Assembly (NCBI GenBank): GCA_000507305.1
Contig: DF239644.1
Location: 256,260-320,259 of the forward strand
Direction of reading: 5' to 3'
Source of the DNA: Breviolum minutum Mf 1.05b.01
Lineage: Eukaryota; Sar; Dinophyceae; Suessiales; Symbiodiniaceae
Length of the DNA stretch: 64,000 bases
Shown here piece after piece: positions 9,936 to 22,361 of the stretch (its first letter is position 1; every line of letters starts with the position of its first letter). The translations under genes and the position numbers were made by a program. The notes below the pieces were generated by a model, which was not told where the DNA came from, searched no databases, and worked only from the letters and a program-made list of their open reading frames with translations.

Positions 9936-12015
9936 TTCGTTCACGTCCCATTCATGACTTCAGTGTTTCAGTTCCTCTTCTCCTTCTCGTCTTCATGTAT
10001 GCACAAATATAACGACAAAGAGTGAGTGAGAGTCGAAGAGCATCATTTATAGATAGATCCGACATAGATTGTCTTTCATAGTGTACAAGTATAAATCTCG
10101 ATAAATGACTACAAACCCATATTCTATCAGCCTCTTATCTTGTATATATGTATAAACGTACATACATATTCATAAGTTCATATGTATATATAAGTACACT
10201 ATAATAATTCACCACGTCAAATTTTCAAGCGATTTTGGAAGACGGTTTCTCATACATCTACCACATGAACAATATGTGTGACGGGAAATTTGGCAGTTTG
10301 GTCGTCTAGTAATTTGCACAAGTTAAACTGGAGACGGGGTTATTTCACTCACTTTTACAGTAAATGGAGTGAACTAACCCCTATCAATGGCCGAAAAATC
10401 AACTAAGTGGGTCGTTTCAACCCATTTGAAAAATATGCTCGTCAAATTGGATCATTTTCCCAGGGATCGGTGTGAAAATGAAAAATATTTCCAAAACCAC
10501 CCAACCAGATATGTTTTCAGCATCTTTCAACAAACAATACACCCCGGAAGTTTAACAGTGAAAACCCCTGAAAATAATAGGTTTTTCACTGCTATTTTTC
10601 TCAGCCCTTCTTCAATGAAATTATGGGTCTCCCGGTTTCTCCTATAACTTCGGTTCTGGGTTTTCCGAGGATGCCAGCCAGTCACAAATGAAGGTTGGTT
10701 CATGTTGGGATTTTCCCTACTAAAAATGGAAGGTCATCTCCTGGATCATCCTGGGGGTTGATCCGGGGGGTAGTTCCAACTTATATAGAACCTGGTTTTT
10801 CCAAAGGGACCTTAGGACCGACCACCTTTCGCTACACCTTTTCTTGGGACTCCGAACCAAAGCCCTCAACTGAGGCAGTTCCCCTTGTGCTCGCGCCTGA
10901 TTCCACGTGGATACACCGTGATGGTGGCAACCAGAAATCCAAGGTTTCCAACCACTTGGGGGGGTTTTGGGGCGGCTTAAACCCCTATGAATTATGGGAG
11001 AAACTACCAACCTCAACTGGTGAACGTTGGATTTCTGAAGCATCAACAGTAATGCCTGGATTTGTTTGTTGTTATGCCTGGCATGATGTTGGTGCCCCTT
11101 CTTTCTTGCAAGGTTGGGGGGGTTACCAAAAATCCTGATGAAAAATGGATGGCATGATTTTTGTTGGGGTGTGAGAAGGGAAGGAATGAAGAATGTTCAT
11201 TCCCATATGCTCCATGTATGGAATATTTACCTACATGTGTCTAAGAATTTTTCAACATACCCCTGGAACATACCCCAGACCCCCAACCAACGGTTTATGA
11301 AGGAATTCCTTTCATTTGGGGGTTTCGGGATTCCTGGGGTATGCTCCAATGGTATGTTGGGGTTTTCTTAGAATTTGGCTTAAATTTATGGTCAATGTAA
11401 ATAGGGTAAATATTCCATACATGAAGGGTTTGGGATTGATTCAAGAAATACCTTGAAAAATGGCCCGGCATGGCATCAATCCATCAATGGTCCGATCTTT
11501 ATTTTCCAGGATTGAAATCTTCCCAAGTTGATTTCCCCGCAGATTTCCATGTAAGGAATGATCCCACAAGGGTTTTGTGAATCTTCCCCCCATGAACAGT
11601 GTAACAGGGTACTTGGATGAATTGCATCCAGGTGTTCAATAAAAAAACTACTAGTAGTGATTGTTGAGGTAAAAATAAAAATATCAAGAAAAAAGCTTAG
11701 TAAAGTTGCAATCCCCTATATAAACTAAATATATAAATGACCCAAGGTTGTTTTGGTCATTGTTGTGTTTTATTTCTAGGCGCAAGAGTCTGACCAACCA
11801 AAAAAGGCATCGACCTTGGATCTACCCGGGCCCCACCCAGCAGTGGAAAGTGAAGGTCCTTCAAGGAACCCGGATGCTACAAATGAACAGATTCTGATTT
11901 GATTTGAGGTATGGTTGGTATAACTTACAGATTGTTTTAGGTGTTTGTCCCTTGATTTTTATTTGTTCATTCCTTGTTTTTGTTGATCTGATTGGGGCGT
12001 ACCCCAAAAATATAC
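9936..12015. other. Non-coding stretch with fold-backs
   Basis: No gene called. It contains a B-family hairpin (10403-10507), a C-family hairpin (about 10918-11050) and the nested inverted repeat at 11211-11424. A plus-strand segment at 11780-11900 has a good acceptor (TTTTATTTCTAG) and an open Ser/Pro-rich frame (QESDQPKKASTLDLPG) but cannot be linked to anything. Confidence 0.5.
11211..11424. repeat. Nested double inverted repeat
   Basis: The outer arms (about 11212-11231 and 11405-11423) read CATGTATGGAATATTTACC and its complement. The inner arms (11241-11275 and 11336-11371) pair CTAAGAA..CAACATACC and GGAACATACCCC with their complements. The element could fold into a single stem of about 75 base pairs with a bulge. 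Fragments of the same unit occur at 2325-2405, 38190-38230 and 40311-40402. Confidence 0.75.
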
Positions 12016-12337
12016 CATGCAAAACTATCAACCAACCCCTTCAAAGCCACCCCTTTTGATTGAAGGCAGGCCATTGTTGATGGAACATTTTGCACCGGTT
12101 GCTGTGGAGAATCGTACGTCAAATTTGTAGGATGTCCAACCATCCCGGGAACATACAGTAGCAATGTAGATTCCCCTTTCCCGATCGACAATACATCTGA
12201 TTCAATCACTGGTGTTTTTTTCCAGTCGTGTTGCGGATTTTCCATCCGAAATCCTGGGTGGAAAATGGGTTTCTCCAAGATTATTGCTTCATTTACAACA
12301 GGTTCCTTTGAAGGAAGGGAGTAGGCTACCAAAGGTA
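12016..12337 (-). CDS. Long exon candidate, unknown product
   Basis: Roughly 107 codons open between acceptor GGGTCCTTTCTAAAG and donor GTATATTT, inside a 146-codon open stretch (11967-12407). The peptide starts VPLVAYSLPSKEPVVNEA and contains LSIGKGESTLLLYVPGM. Length and balanced composition are unusual for this DNA, so coding is plausible. No family recognised and no phase-linked neighbour shown. Confidence 0.45.
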
Positions 12338-12797
12338 CTTTAGAAAGGACCCAAAACAAAATTGCCCTCAATCTAACATAGCCATAGCAACTCTGTACAT
12401 ATGTCATGTCTTAGGATTCTCGCTCAACAGTCGGAGTCACCACCAGTTCACTTAAAGTGATCCCAAAAAGTCACCTTTACTTCCCACTGTGGACGGAGGA
12501 AACATCCCAGTGTATCTCAAATATGAAGAAAAAATCCGGCACCAACCTGGGATGTATGAAACGTGGGAGAAATTGCTTTCGCATCCACAGTGTGTGAGCT
12601 ATCAAAAAAAACATACAGTCAGTATAGATCTGTGGATGTCCTTTGAGCAAAAAAAAACACGGAGGAATCAGAATGCGGGCACAAAACGCGTTACATGAAA
12701 AAACAAGCAAAAATCACCAACCGGTGCTTCTGCCATCGATTTCTTTCATCAACAGGATTCTCATCATCGAACTCTAAGAGTTTTTGCCAACCTCTCC

Positions 12798-12882
12798 CAG
12801 GAAATAGCCGGCCTTATGATCAGGGCTTCTTAACTCATCAGTCTCCCTTAATGGATTCCCGTAATAAGGACGGCTAATTTCC
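12798..12882. repeat. Fold-back repeat, AGCCGGCC type
   Basis: Arms CAGGAAATAGCCGGCCTTAT and ATAAGGACGGCTAATTTCCTG flank a 40-base loop. The arm is shared with the larger repeats at 1625-1787 and 21331-21467. Confidence 0.75.
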
Positions 12883-12928
12883 TGCAAAGGGGTGGCATTT
12901 GGAGGGTACCCTTAGTGAATTCCTGTCA

Positions 12929-13059
12929 TACTGTTGATGCTTCAGAAATCCGGGAGTCACCAGTTGATATTGGTAGTTTCTCCCAATTATTTACCCAGTT
13001 TTTAGCACCCCACCATCCCAAGTGGTTGGCCTTGGGATTTCTGGTTGCCATCAACAGTA
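12929..13059. repeat. Fold-back repeat, family C
   Basis: Complete copy of the TACTGTTGATG..CATCAACAGTA element, inverted relative to 1233-1360. Confidence 0.8.
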
Positions 13060-13269
13060 TCACAGGAAAATGATTTGTGTTGGTTGATAAGGATCTTTTC
13101 ATATATCTCCTTGGTTTTTTTCAGAATTCTCGGTGGTTGATAAGGATACCCTCCAGGGAATTAACATATCCCACCTGGGGAAAAGGAAAATCATCTTCAA
13201 AATGCCATTTTTGGGGGCTATGTTAGTTTTTGGGAGGGTAACCATTTTATAAAACCTGTGATATTTTAC

Positions 13270-13418
13270 CTGTTTTCGTGTAGCAACTTTTTCCACATCT
13301 ATCGAGGTCCCTCGCCTGTTCTGCATGGATCGATTTGGATTCCATACTGACCTTAGTGGCTCCGAGGCCACGGATCGACCTACCCGGGACCCCAAAACGA
13401 ACAGCTTTTGTTCAGCCC
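13270..13418 (-). CDS. Exon candidate, unknown product
   Basis: 149-base candidate exon between acceptor CGCCCATTTTCAG (preceded by CTCCTTTCTTTTT) and donor GTAAAATATC. It reads two bases and 49 codons, including KLFVLGSRVGRSVASEPL and GTSIDVEKVATRKQ. The splice sites are better than those of the plus-strand alternative. Function unknown; no link to neighbouring exons shown. Confidence 0.5.
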
Positions 13419-13499
13419 CTGAAAATGGGCGAACTTTACCCCAAAAAGAAAGGAGAAAGTCTTCCAACAAATCCATGTTCAGGGTGCTTTTACTGTTGG

Positions 13500-15739
13500 T
13501 TTCAGGAAGGGTATAACAAAATTGTATATGTCAATTTTGGGGATGTCCCAAAAAAAAAGAATATTCTGATTCTTGTCTTGTTAGGTTTTTTCAAGAAAAT
13601 TGATTTCGCTTTTCTCGGAGTTGAGTTGGCGGTTTATATGAGGGGAACAAAGAATTTCTCAATGGAGTACATCAATGGGATTAGGTATGCAACCATGAGA
13701 TTCATTGAGAGTTTAGATGTTTAGTCTTTGAATTGGGAGTTTCTAGTTGGTTCATAAAACGACAAGGAGTCAGGGAGTCTGTTCAGTTGCACCATTTGAT
13801 ACCCAGATGCGTCTAAGATGCGTATAAAATGATCATGATACAAACCTATTTAAAACATGGTATCTAACGGTTTAACGAAAGAAACCCGCTTGTTTACAGC
13901 CGGATGGAACAAAATATCAAAAGCCCGTGGGACCCCTTGTAGATTAAAACGTATATTGCGAAGAAAAGCTACACGTTTATCAATATATATCTTCTTCATC
14001 TACTATAGATCAAATCCTTGAGCTTCATTATGCCCCCCACATTCCCAAACTTTCATGACACCCAACCACGTCATATCTCCCGACATCCGGGCCCCTGGGT
14101 TTCCCAACACTATCCTCTCCGATGAGTTGCTCCACCTAAGAGATGGTTTTTCGTGGGAAACTCCACCACCCCGTGAAAAATACACCCCTGAAGATTAACG
14201 GCTGGAACATAATCATGGAAGTTTGGAAGATCATTTTCCTTTCTAAATGGGTGATTTGTAGGTTCTATGTTAATCTTCTATAGGGTGTATGTTTGTTTTA
14301 AAAGAATGGCACAACAAAAGGACTAAGGCTCAAATCTATAAAGTATCAACACCAGCCCAAAAAGAACCCATAGTGTGGGAGGCAATGGGGTGAAAATCAT
14401 TTTTAGCATCGACTTGGATTTTTCACACCTTGTACATGGTAATCCCCAAGGACCTATGCTTCAAAAAACGTCCCTATTCACAACAAGTTTGGAACTCTAA
14501 TATCTGAACACACCACCGGGATGGTAGTTTAGGTTTACAGTAAAGACGCCGTTTTGTTCCTCGACTTGGCTGTTCCAGCATTTTTCAACCCACCACCACT
14601 GGGCTTCCCTAACCCTCTCCGCCACCTGTTCACACATGCCTTCAAGTTGACTGTCCTATGTCAGGCAGCTGGGTGTCAGATGATGATTGGGGTGTCCTTC
14701 ATCACCTCAGGAAGGTCTTTAGGTTCCGTCGGACACCAGGACATCAGTTTCGGTGAGCCAGGATCCTTAGGGATATAAACTCTGGAAGTCCACCCAACGG
14801 CCACCATTTTAGTAGGGCTTGGTCATCATCCAAAAGGAGGAACGACCATTTTTTAAAGTGGTGGCGGTGGCAACGACTTCCAGGGTAAACAGAAATTTTC
14901 TTGGATCTACTCTCCCAAAAAATATGGGGGAAGGCTTTGTTCAGATGATTTTCCGGATTTCAATTAAGTGATTTTGAGGTTCCTCCCGTTCATTTTCAGG
15001 GGTGTATTGATTGGGTTATCCCCCCGCCCAGAATGACAGTGGCACAGAAAAGGCTCACAGGGATTCCCTGCCGAAAATGTATTTGGTGGGGCGGATCAAA
15101 GAAATACCCCTCCTTGGAACTGTCATGTATCCCCTCCCAAGCCAGCACTTTTGAGTTCTTATGATTCTCCTTTTCCGAAAATGTAAGATATGTTAGATAG
15201 TTCCCTGGAGGGGACATGGGGGTGTTTCGACCATCAATTTGGGTGACTCTGGAAACTCCTCAGATGTTTAATCGATGTTTATCTAACCCTAGGAGGCCCA
15301 GCTACTACCCCAAAGACATCCAAATACCTTCTGAGGTTCGGTGTTTTAGGTATATTTTAGGGGTCCAAATACCTTCTCAGCAGGTGTTTGGATCCCCAGT
15401 GACCACCAGAAGATCACGTGTTTTTGTTTGGCACAAAATCCACAAGCTTCAAGTTTTACTTGCATCCAATTGAAGTTTGCTAACTAGATTCCACTATCAA
15501 CTACTGCAATTATGACATGGCTCTAAAAAAAAACTGCAACCACTTGAGATGTTTCGTTTTTTCTGCCAAATATACCCTCCCTGAAACTAACATTGCACCC
15601 AAAAAATTGATCATTGGAAGATGATGCTTTCCTTTTGGGGACCGGCCTATTTTGAGAGGCTACAGTTGATGGAAGAAATCCTACCTGGGATGTATAAAAC
15701 CTTGTAAATAACGGGATATTTACCATATCAACTGGTGCA
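13500..15739. other. Non-coding stretch
   Basis: No supported gene. It contains an AT-rich fold-back with TACACCCCTGAAGATTAAC at 14183-14290, and an ambiguous open segment at 14554-14778. Confidence 0.5.
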
Positions 15740-15873
15740 CTTGGATGTGCCAGGAAGTTAGGATCAATGGTTAGGATCAGTGGGTTATAACAACCTATAT
15801 AAATGGGATATTCCTTGGGGTTACAACCCACTGATCCTAACCATTGATCCTAACTTCCAACGGGACATCCAAG
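15740..15873. repeat. Long palindromic fold-back (family F)
   Basis: Near-perfect palindrome. The arm 15756-15791 (AGTTAGGATCAATGGTTAGG then ATCAGTGGGTTATAAC) pairs with 15820-15855, extended by CTTGGATG..GGAAG and its complement to 56-base arms. Half-copies are at 17835-17898 and 19860-19925, and a diverged copy at 47803-47930. It abuts an open segment (15888-16009) that is protein-like on both strands. Confidence 0.85.
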
Positions 15874-17533
15874 CAGGACTTCATCAGTCCTGTCGTTGCA
15901 ACTTCTCCAAACGCTGTAGCAATTGGGCACCCTCTCCCTGTGACAAAACAGGCGCCCGTTTTGGGACAAAACGGGTTGATGCCCCCGCAAAAAAATTGGT
16001 GGAAAAGGTATGGAGGAAAAAAACACACATATATTTTTTTTCGTGGAAAAAACAAGATTCAGAAAGAATAAAAAAAACATATATTCTTGGTAGAAAAAGA
16101 TTCAATAAAAAAGATCCATTTTGTTTCGGTTGAAGCTTCGGAAAATGCTGGAACGACCTCAGTTTTTTCATTATCCACATCCTCGGTTCAACGGTTCAAC
16201 CATCATGAAGCCCAAAATTTTGGTGTCGAATACAACTTGGAGGGACGGTGCAAATCAAGTGTTCTTTGATTTTATGGTTGTTGGGGATGTGTTTGTTTCA
16301 TGCCCTACTTCCCGCACCAGCCAGTTGGGAAATGTTGATGTTTTTGATGAAAATAGGATTTCAAATTGAAACCTTGTGTTCGCAAGTCACCGGTCGGACC
16401 CAATGAATGTTATACAATGCTTCAGAGTCCTCCATGAGATTTCGGCTGTCAAATTGATCGCGAAGTCATGTATGAAGATTTCTTTTCATTCCAAAACTGT
16501 CAGCCCAAAAATCGCCGATCGTCTTTGTTCTAACCATTTTTGGGATGGTGAAACGAAGCCAAAAAAAATGGTTAAGGGTCACCAAATTGAAGCACCAACG
16601 GACAATCTTCAACTCCAAAGATCACCTCATCCTTGTTGGTGTTTTCAACCCCTATACAAAGATTTTAGTCAAATTGGATCATTGGATCATTTCCCCAGGC
16701 ATTGCTGAACCTAAAAATCATCCCTTTGAAAAGGAAAATAATCTTCCACCAAACCCTCCATGACTTTGGGTTTCAAAATGTTACTCTTCAGGTGGTCTAG
16801 TCAAATTGGATCATTTCCCCAGGTAAGGTTTTTAAAAAAATAAAAATATCTGAAACCACTGGCACCTAGCTAAACCTCATTTTGGAGTGGATTCTAAGGT
16901 ACTCATAATGTACTAATCAGTCAAGTTGAATCCTTTTTCCCCGGTTGAAAATTTCAAATCATCAGCTCCTCCGGAGGAAAACCAACCAACCGAGCCTCCA
17001 AGGCTTCGGTAAAACGTAGAATCCTCCGAAGCGGCGGGACGTAGTGGGACGATTCACCCGTGGTGGTTGTGAAACACCAAGGACTAAAAGTGTTTGTTGG
17101 TGAATCCATGTAATGTCTGGTAAACTAACATGGCAGGCTGGAAAATGGACGAATTTGAAGATGTATTCCCTATTGAAGATGGGGATTTTCCATTGCCATG
17201 TTAGTTCACCGGAGTGTAAACACTGTAAATATATACATATATTGTACCCGATGGGTCACAGAAACAGTCGCCTTCCATAGACCCGCGATCCACTTCCATA
17301 ATTCAAAATGGAAGACAACATCTACTGTGTGAGAAAATTACCAATTTATGATGGACATCAATGGACATCCAACAATTGAGTCTCTACCCATGTTGAACAT
17401 CACTAAAATTCTTTCAATCCCATGATTTTCCTATTCATTTCAACACTCTGAGGCTAAACGCGTTTCTTCAGAATCATTTGAACCCCCGAGTTTTCTCATC
17501 CAAACCAGGCATCACCACTTGGACCCCCAATTC

Positions 17534-17645
17534 CAAGAAATCTCCAACAGGACCCACGGTCCACGGACCCCTAAACCTGAGTATCTAATAGCTCGATCGC
17601 AACTTACTTAGGGGTCCGTTGGGATTCGGTCCCATTCAATTTTTG
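17534..17645. repeat. Dispersed hairpin, ACGGACCCCTAA type
   Basis: Contains ACGGACCCCTAAACCTGAGTA facing TTACTTAGGGGTCCGT within a conserved frame (CCAAGAAATCTCCAACAGGA upstream, GTCCCATTCAA downstream). A second copy is at 34517-34622; outside the loop the two are nearly identical. Confidence 0.75.
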
Positions 17646-17885
17646 ATGGACCAATGAAATTCCCTGGCCTTTCACGTGGCACCACATCTGCCAAAGAGCG
17701 ACCTCGGTCAAAGACGCAGGGATGATCTTTTCAAGATCACCTCTTTTTCCCCCACCAAAAAAACAAAACACCATGTGATAATCTGGTTGGTGGTTTCAAC
17801 CCATCTGAAAAATATTATAGTGACGGACAAAAAGGTTAGGATCAGTGGGTTATACCCCCCATATATTCCATTAATGAGTAGGTTA

Positions 17886-17997
17886 TACCCTCCCTGAAAT
17901 TTAACATGGTTCACTTGAAAATTAGCCCCTGGAATTTCGGAGATTCCTAACTTGGAAACTATCATTTTCAGGTTCCATGTTAAACTTTGGGAGGGTA
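17886..17997. repeat. Fold-back repeat, TACCCTCCC family (A)
   Basis: Inverted repeat with ends TACCCTCCCTGAAATTTAAC and GTTAAACTTTGGGAGGGTA, and TA at both extremities. Members vary inside the arms but keep TACCCTCC ends. Good copies are at 19752-19858, 20676-20802, 23397-23514, 37701-37805, 41848-41952, 42048-42162 and 48231-48337. Confidence 0.85.
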
Positions 17998-18187
17998 TGT
18001 AAGTTTGAGGAAACATAACTTTCCACCTACCCCCAAAAAAAACGATCGTGTCCCCAGAAAAAGGAAATTTATCCCAAAAGGAAAGCAGTCTCCCAACCAT
18101 CATTTTTCAGGGGCTAGGTTAAAGTTCGAAGGTGTACCCTCGAGTAAACCAAGATAACCTTGAAACATCCCCATTTTTCTTGGTAGA

Positions 18188-18303
18188 TACTGTTGATGGA
18201 AGAAATCCCAAACAACCACCTGGGAGGATGTATAAAACTTTGTAAATAATGGGATAAACTACCAACCTCAACTGGTGCACGATTTGTGAAAAATCAACAG
18301 TAC
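18188..18303. repeat. Fold-back repeat, family C
   Basis: Copy of the TACTGTTGATGG element (see 1233-1360). It lies directly beside a family B copy at 18364-18462. Confidence 0.75.
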
Positions 18304-18363
18304 CATCAAAATGGGGTGGATTTTCCATGTTGTTTTTGTAAGTGACTGTTAGGAAGGGTAAAT

Positions 18364-18462
18364 CTGGTTGGTGGTTTCAACCCATCTGAAAAACATAAGT
18401 CAAATTGGAAATCTTCCCCAAACAGGGGTGAAAATTAAAAAACATTTGACACCACCACCCAG
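18364..18462. repeat. Fold-back repeat, family B
   Basis: Copy of the GGTGGTTTCAACCCA element, ends CTGGTTGGTGG and CCACCACCCAG. Confidence 0.8.
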
Positions 18463-19504
18463 AAATTCGTAGGAAGGTGACACAAAAAACTGCCCAAAAA
18501 AAAAATGGCCAAATCACGTGTCTCACTCTGCAAGGAGCTATGGAGGTCCACCTGGCAGAATGGAACTCCAAGCGTTTGAGCACCAAATTCAGGCCGCGCC
18601 GGGGAAGAAAACAACATGTTAGTTAGATCCTAATATCTAGGGATCCAATATCCAGTAGGTAGTTTTTAGGAAATTACCTGGAAAATACCATCTTTCCTGA
18701 TAGATTACCATCAAAATTAGGTGGATTTTCCATGGTTCAACTGAAAATGAGGGCCCCTGGAAGAGGAGAGATTCCTTCTAAGGAATCATCATGTTCAGGT
18801 TGGATTTTTGTTTTTAGGGGGAAGTAGGTAGATCCATATTTGGGTATCCAATGATTTTTTCTAGATCCAGTGGGTCTGTTTAATATCTAAATATTCCAAT
18901 TCTGGTGAATGGCAACCAAAAAGTTGGTCTTGAATGGTGGTGGGGGCCCTGACCATGCAAAAACGTACGAGAACTCTTTGAAAAAAGTATCGATACTTGA
19001 AAACATACCTTTTCTTTCTGTGGGCTTGCAGTGTCGTCACTTATCGACTCAGCCATTTGGGGGGGGGGGGGTGGTTGCACCTAATTGAGTAGCATTGAAT
19101 CTATGATAATCGTGGCCATCATTATGAAAACATACCTAAACAATTCAAACCAACACTCAGGGTAACCATTCATCACCACAGCTCAATGGTTGGTGGTGGC
19201 TGTTTCCAGAATAAATTCTACTGACCAAATGGTGTGAATTGAATCCAAACCGCCTTCAACAAAACTGGAACCCAACAAAAAGTAACCACTCATTGTACCC
19301 ATGATGCGAACACTTACGGTTCAAAATCAACAAAAAAAATGTGGATGGATATCCAACTGCGAATCCAAGTGAAAATCTCCATTTGTGGCAAAACAACACC
19401 ATTTGTCCAGAAAATCTACGAACACAAAAACATCTCAATTTGCTGATTTTTGGCACTGAATCATTGTGTGGCACCTGTTTGTTTTCCTTAATGGAGAAAG
19501 CTTC

Positions 19505-19508
<4 letters not shown>

Positions 19509-19570
<62 letters not shown>
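19509..19570 (+). repeat. (CAA)n microsatellite
   Basis: About 20 CAA/AAC units. They give poly-Asn, poly-Gln and poly-Leu in the six frames, so the ORFs spanning it are not evidence for genes. Confidence 0.95.
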
Positions 19571-20675
19571 CCGCATCCGGATGATCCGTTTGGGTGCCAT
19601 GGGAGACCCACAACAAGGGGCAACAACCCGCCTGTTCCAAGGTTTTGATGGCGGATTCGGCCTAGCAGCAAACGGAGCCGCGGCGGAGGGACTTAGGATG
19701 AATGGTGATCGGAGCAATGGGTTATAAGTTATAACCTGCTTATAAATGGAATACACTCCCCAAAACTAACAGTTCGCCCCTGAAAATAGGGTTTTCCAAA
19801 AGGAAACTAGTATTCCAACCATCCATTTTCAGGTGCTACGTTAGTTTCAGGGAGGGTATACATTATGGGGGTATAACCCACTGATCCTAACCTTTTTACC
19901 AGCACTTCCAACGGGACATCCAAGCAAGGGTCTTGTAGCTGCTCGATAGGCAAGAGGAACAAATGTTTCTTGGAACTTCATGTGAGCCACGGAAAAAAAA
20001 AACAGGGGTTGCTCACTGTCTATTGAATTCTCGGTGTTTAAGAAGGATATTTGTAACGGTTTATGAAATAATCTCCACATAACTGGGTAGGATTTCATCC
20101 CCTATATGCCCTAAACAACCGGTTTTTTATTGCTCATGTGCTTTTTCATGGGACTTTGCATAAACCCTATGAAAACCAAACCCTAACCTTTTTAGTAAGG
20201 AACCAGTTTTCACTTTTGGGCACACATGACGGCCCAACCAAAAGAAACTTGCCAAAGCTACAGCAAGACCAACGTTTAACATTGGATCTGGGCTCTCTCA
20301 CTCCTTAAAGGTCAAACAAAAAAAAACATTGTTTTGGGAGACCTTCCAGATTTTTTCTTTCCGGAAAAAAAAAATCCAACAAAAAAAACGCCGAGTTGTT
20401 GGGATGTTTTTGTTTCGCAACGCCCCCTTCCCAATTTCCGCCAGGTTTGAAACCCGCCTTCTCCAAACAATCTGCCAGCTTCACCTGGACCTGAAGGAGG
20501 TTCAGGTGGAGACGACGACTCGTTTGGCTCCCGGGGGAGAAGTTTCCGGGTTACAACGAACCCTGGAAACCACTCGTTCCGCAGGAAACTAACATATCCC
20601 CAAAAAATGGCATTTTGAAGATGATTTTCCTTTTCCCAAGGTGGGATATGTTAATCCCCTGGAGGGTAGGCATTT

Positions 20676-20802
20676 TACCCTCTCAAAGTTTAACAGCGAG
20701 TTTGCCCCTGAAAAATGATGGGAAAGGAAGACGATCCGGCTTCCTATTGGGATGAACGGTCACTTTTCAGGGGTAAACTCGCTGTTAAACTTCGGGAGGG
20801 TA
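20676..20802. repeat. Fold-back repeat, family A
   Basis: TACCCTCTCAAAGTTTAAC faces GTTAAACTTCGGGAGGGTA, with a second matching pair AGCGAGTTTGCCCCTGAAAA and TTTTCAGGGGTAAACTCGCT inside. Confidence 0.85.
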
Positions 20803-21330
20803 TCCCAAAAGGAAACTCGTATTCCTAGTATTCCAAACCTCAAATTTCAGGGGCTTTTAATGGCTGTTAGGTTTCAGGAGTTGTGTATGTGATATGTGTG
20901 TGCTGTTATGATCTTTCAATAATATCAGAATAGTATGATGCTATGATCATAGATGTGAGAATATATGATTCTACGTGTGCAATATGTATGATCACTTTGA
21001 ACTAGTCTTTGACCTACTGGTGTCAAAAAATGTGCCAGTCAATTTGGACCATCTTAAACAACATTTGATAAACATATACTAGATAGATGATCATGTATTG
21101 TATTCAAATATCATTTGACTTGAAGTTGAAATACGATACTACCCCAACTATCGGGAGAAAACTAAACAATTCTCGGTCCATTTCAAGCTATGTATATATA
21201 TATATACCTCAAATGTGCTCGGAAAAAATGCTTTTTGAGCTCTGTTCATCACTGTGCCGCGCTGTTAAACGAAACTTGGATACCAAATTACACTCCTCCA
21301 CTCCCATCGAAACCGGCATCAACTTGAAGG

Positions 21331-21467
21331 GCTGTTGGTCAACCTAAGGGTTTATATAAGAGCCGGCCCTTCTTAAGGGAAACCAAGGGTTACCTGACTA
21401 AGGCCGGCTATTTCTGGGGCCGGAAGTACGTTAGGCCGTGGCCCGGCCGTTAGGGGGGGGTAGGTTG
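21331..21467. repeat. Fold-back repeat, GGTCAACCTA family
   Basis: Second copy of the repeat at 1625-1787; shares GGTCAACCTA and TAGGTTGAC ends and the AAGGCCGGCTATTTCTGGGG core. Confidence 0.7.
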
Positions 21468-22262
21468 ACGATCGCCATAATTTTAGGCTCCCAACCCGAT
21501 TGCTCTTCTGTACAAGCAAGGAGATGGTACGACTGCACCTTGGGGACAGGGAGTAGAAGAGAAGGTTGGAGGCCGTTACTTGCTTGGATTCTTCGTTAAG
21601 TTCTATATATATATAAATGTATATACAAATATACTTGGTTGGTTGGTCAATTCACGACTTCATCAATTAGTTGATTAATTAGTTACTGAGGTTTCTAGTG
21701 AGATGTGCGGTTCGTTTGGTAGGTTCTATTAAATCATTAGTTACCTCCTAGCATCAAAAATGGTCACAGGAATGTAGACACATTGAAGGAATAGTTCTTG
21801 AAGCCGTCCCACTATACCTCAATGGCATGTTAAAAACTCTTCGTTGAAGGTCTTGGTTTTTTTTCCGGTGTTTCACACGGGCTCCACTTCAAACCACTTC
21901 TACCCTGAAAATCTGAAGAAGATGATGTCATCTGGATCTCAATATGGTTGATGGTTCAGAAATCCCGAGGCCAACCACCGTTTGGATGGTGCTAAAACCT
22001 TGTAAAATAATGGGATAAACTACCTACCAACCTCAACTGGTGCATCCCGGATTTCTGGTTGCCATCAACAGTATGCTTGAGTCTAGTGGTAACCACCTCT
22101 GAGGAGATCTAACCTCATGGCCCTCATGGCCTTCCCATCAGTTAACGGTAGGAGCTGCGGTTTCTGGTGTTTTTTGGCTGAAGAAATAACAAAACAACGA
22201 CATGGAGGCAGCTTGAGAGATCGGCACGCCGAAAAAAAAACCAATGGATTTGAAATCTTTCT

Positions 22263-22361
22263 CTAGTTGGTGGTTTCAACCCAATTGAAAAATATTAGTC
22301 AAAATGGGAATCTTCCCCAGGTATGGGGTGGAAATAAAAAATCTTTGAAACCACCACCTAG
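22263..22361. repeat. Fold-back repeat, family B
   Basis: Full copy, CTAGTTGGTGGTTTCAACCC to GAAACCACCACCTAG. Confidence 0.85.

Noticed and set aside
13290-13490. Plus-strand Ser/Thr-rich exon
   Set aside because: The minus-strand reading has a clearer acceptor and donor over the same bases.
19256-19756. 166-codon minus ORF with poly-Leu and 128-codon plus ORF with poly-Asn
   Set aside because: Both depend on the (CAA)n tract; flanking parts overlap a fold-back repeat.
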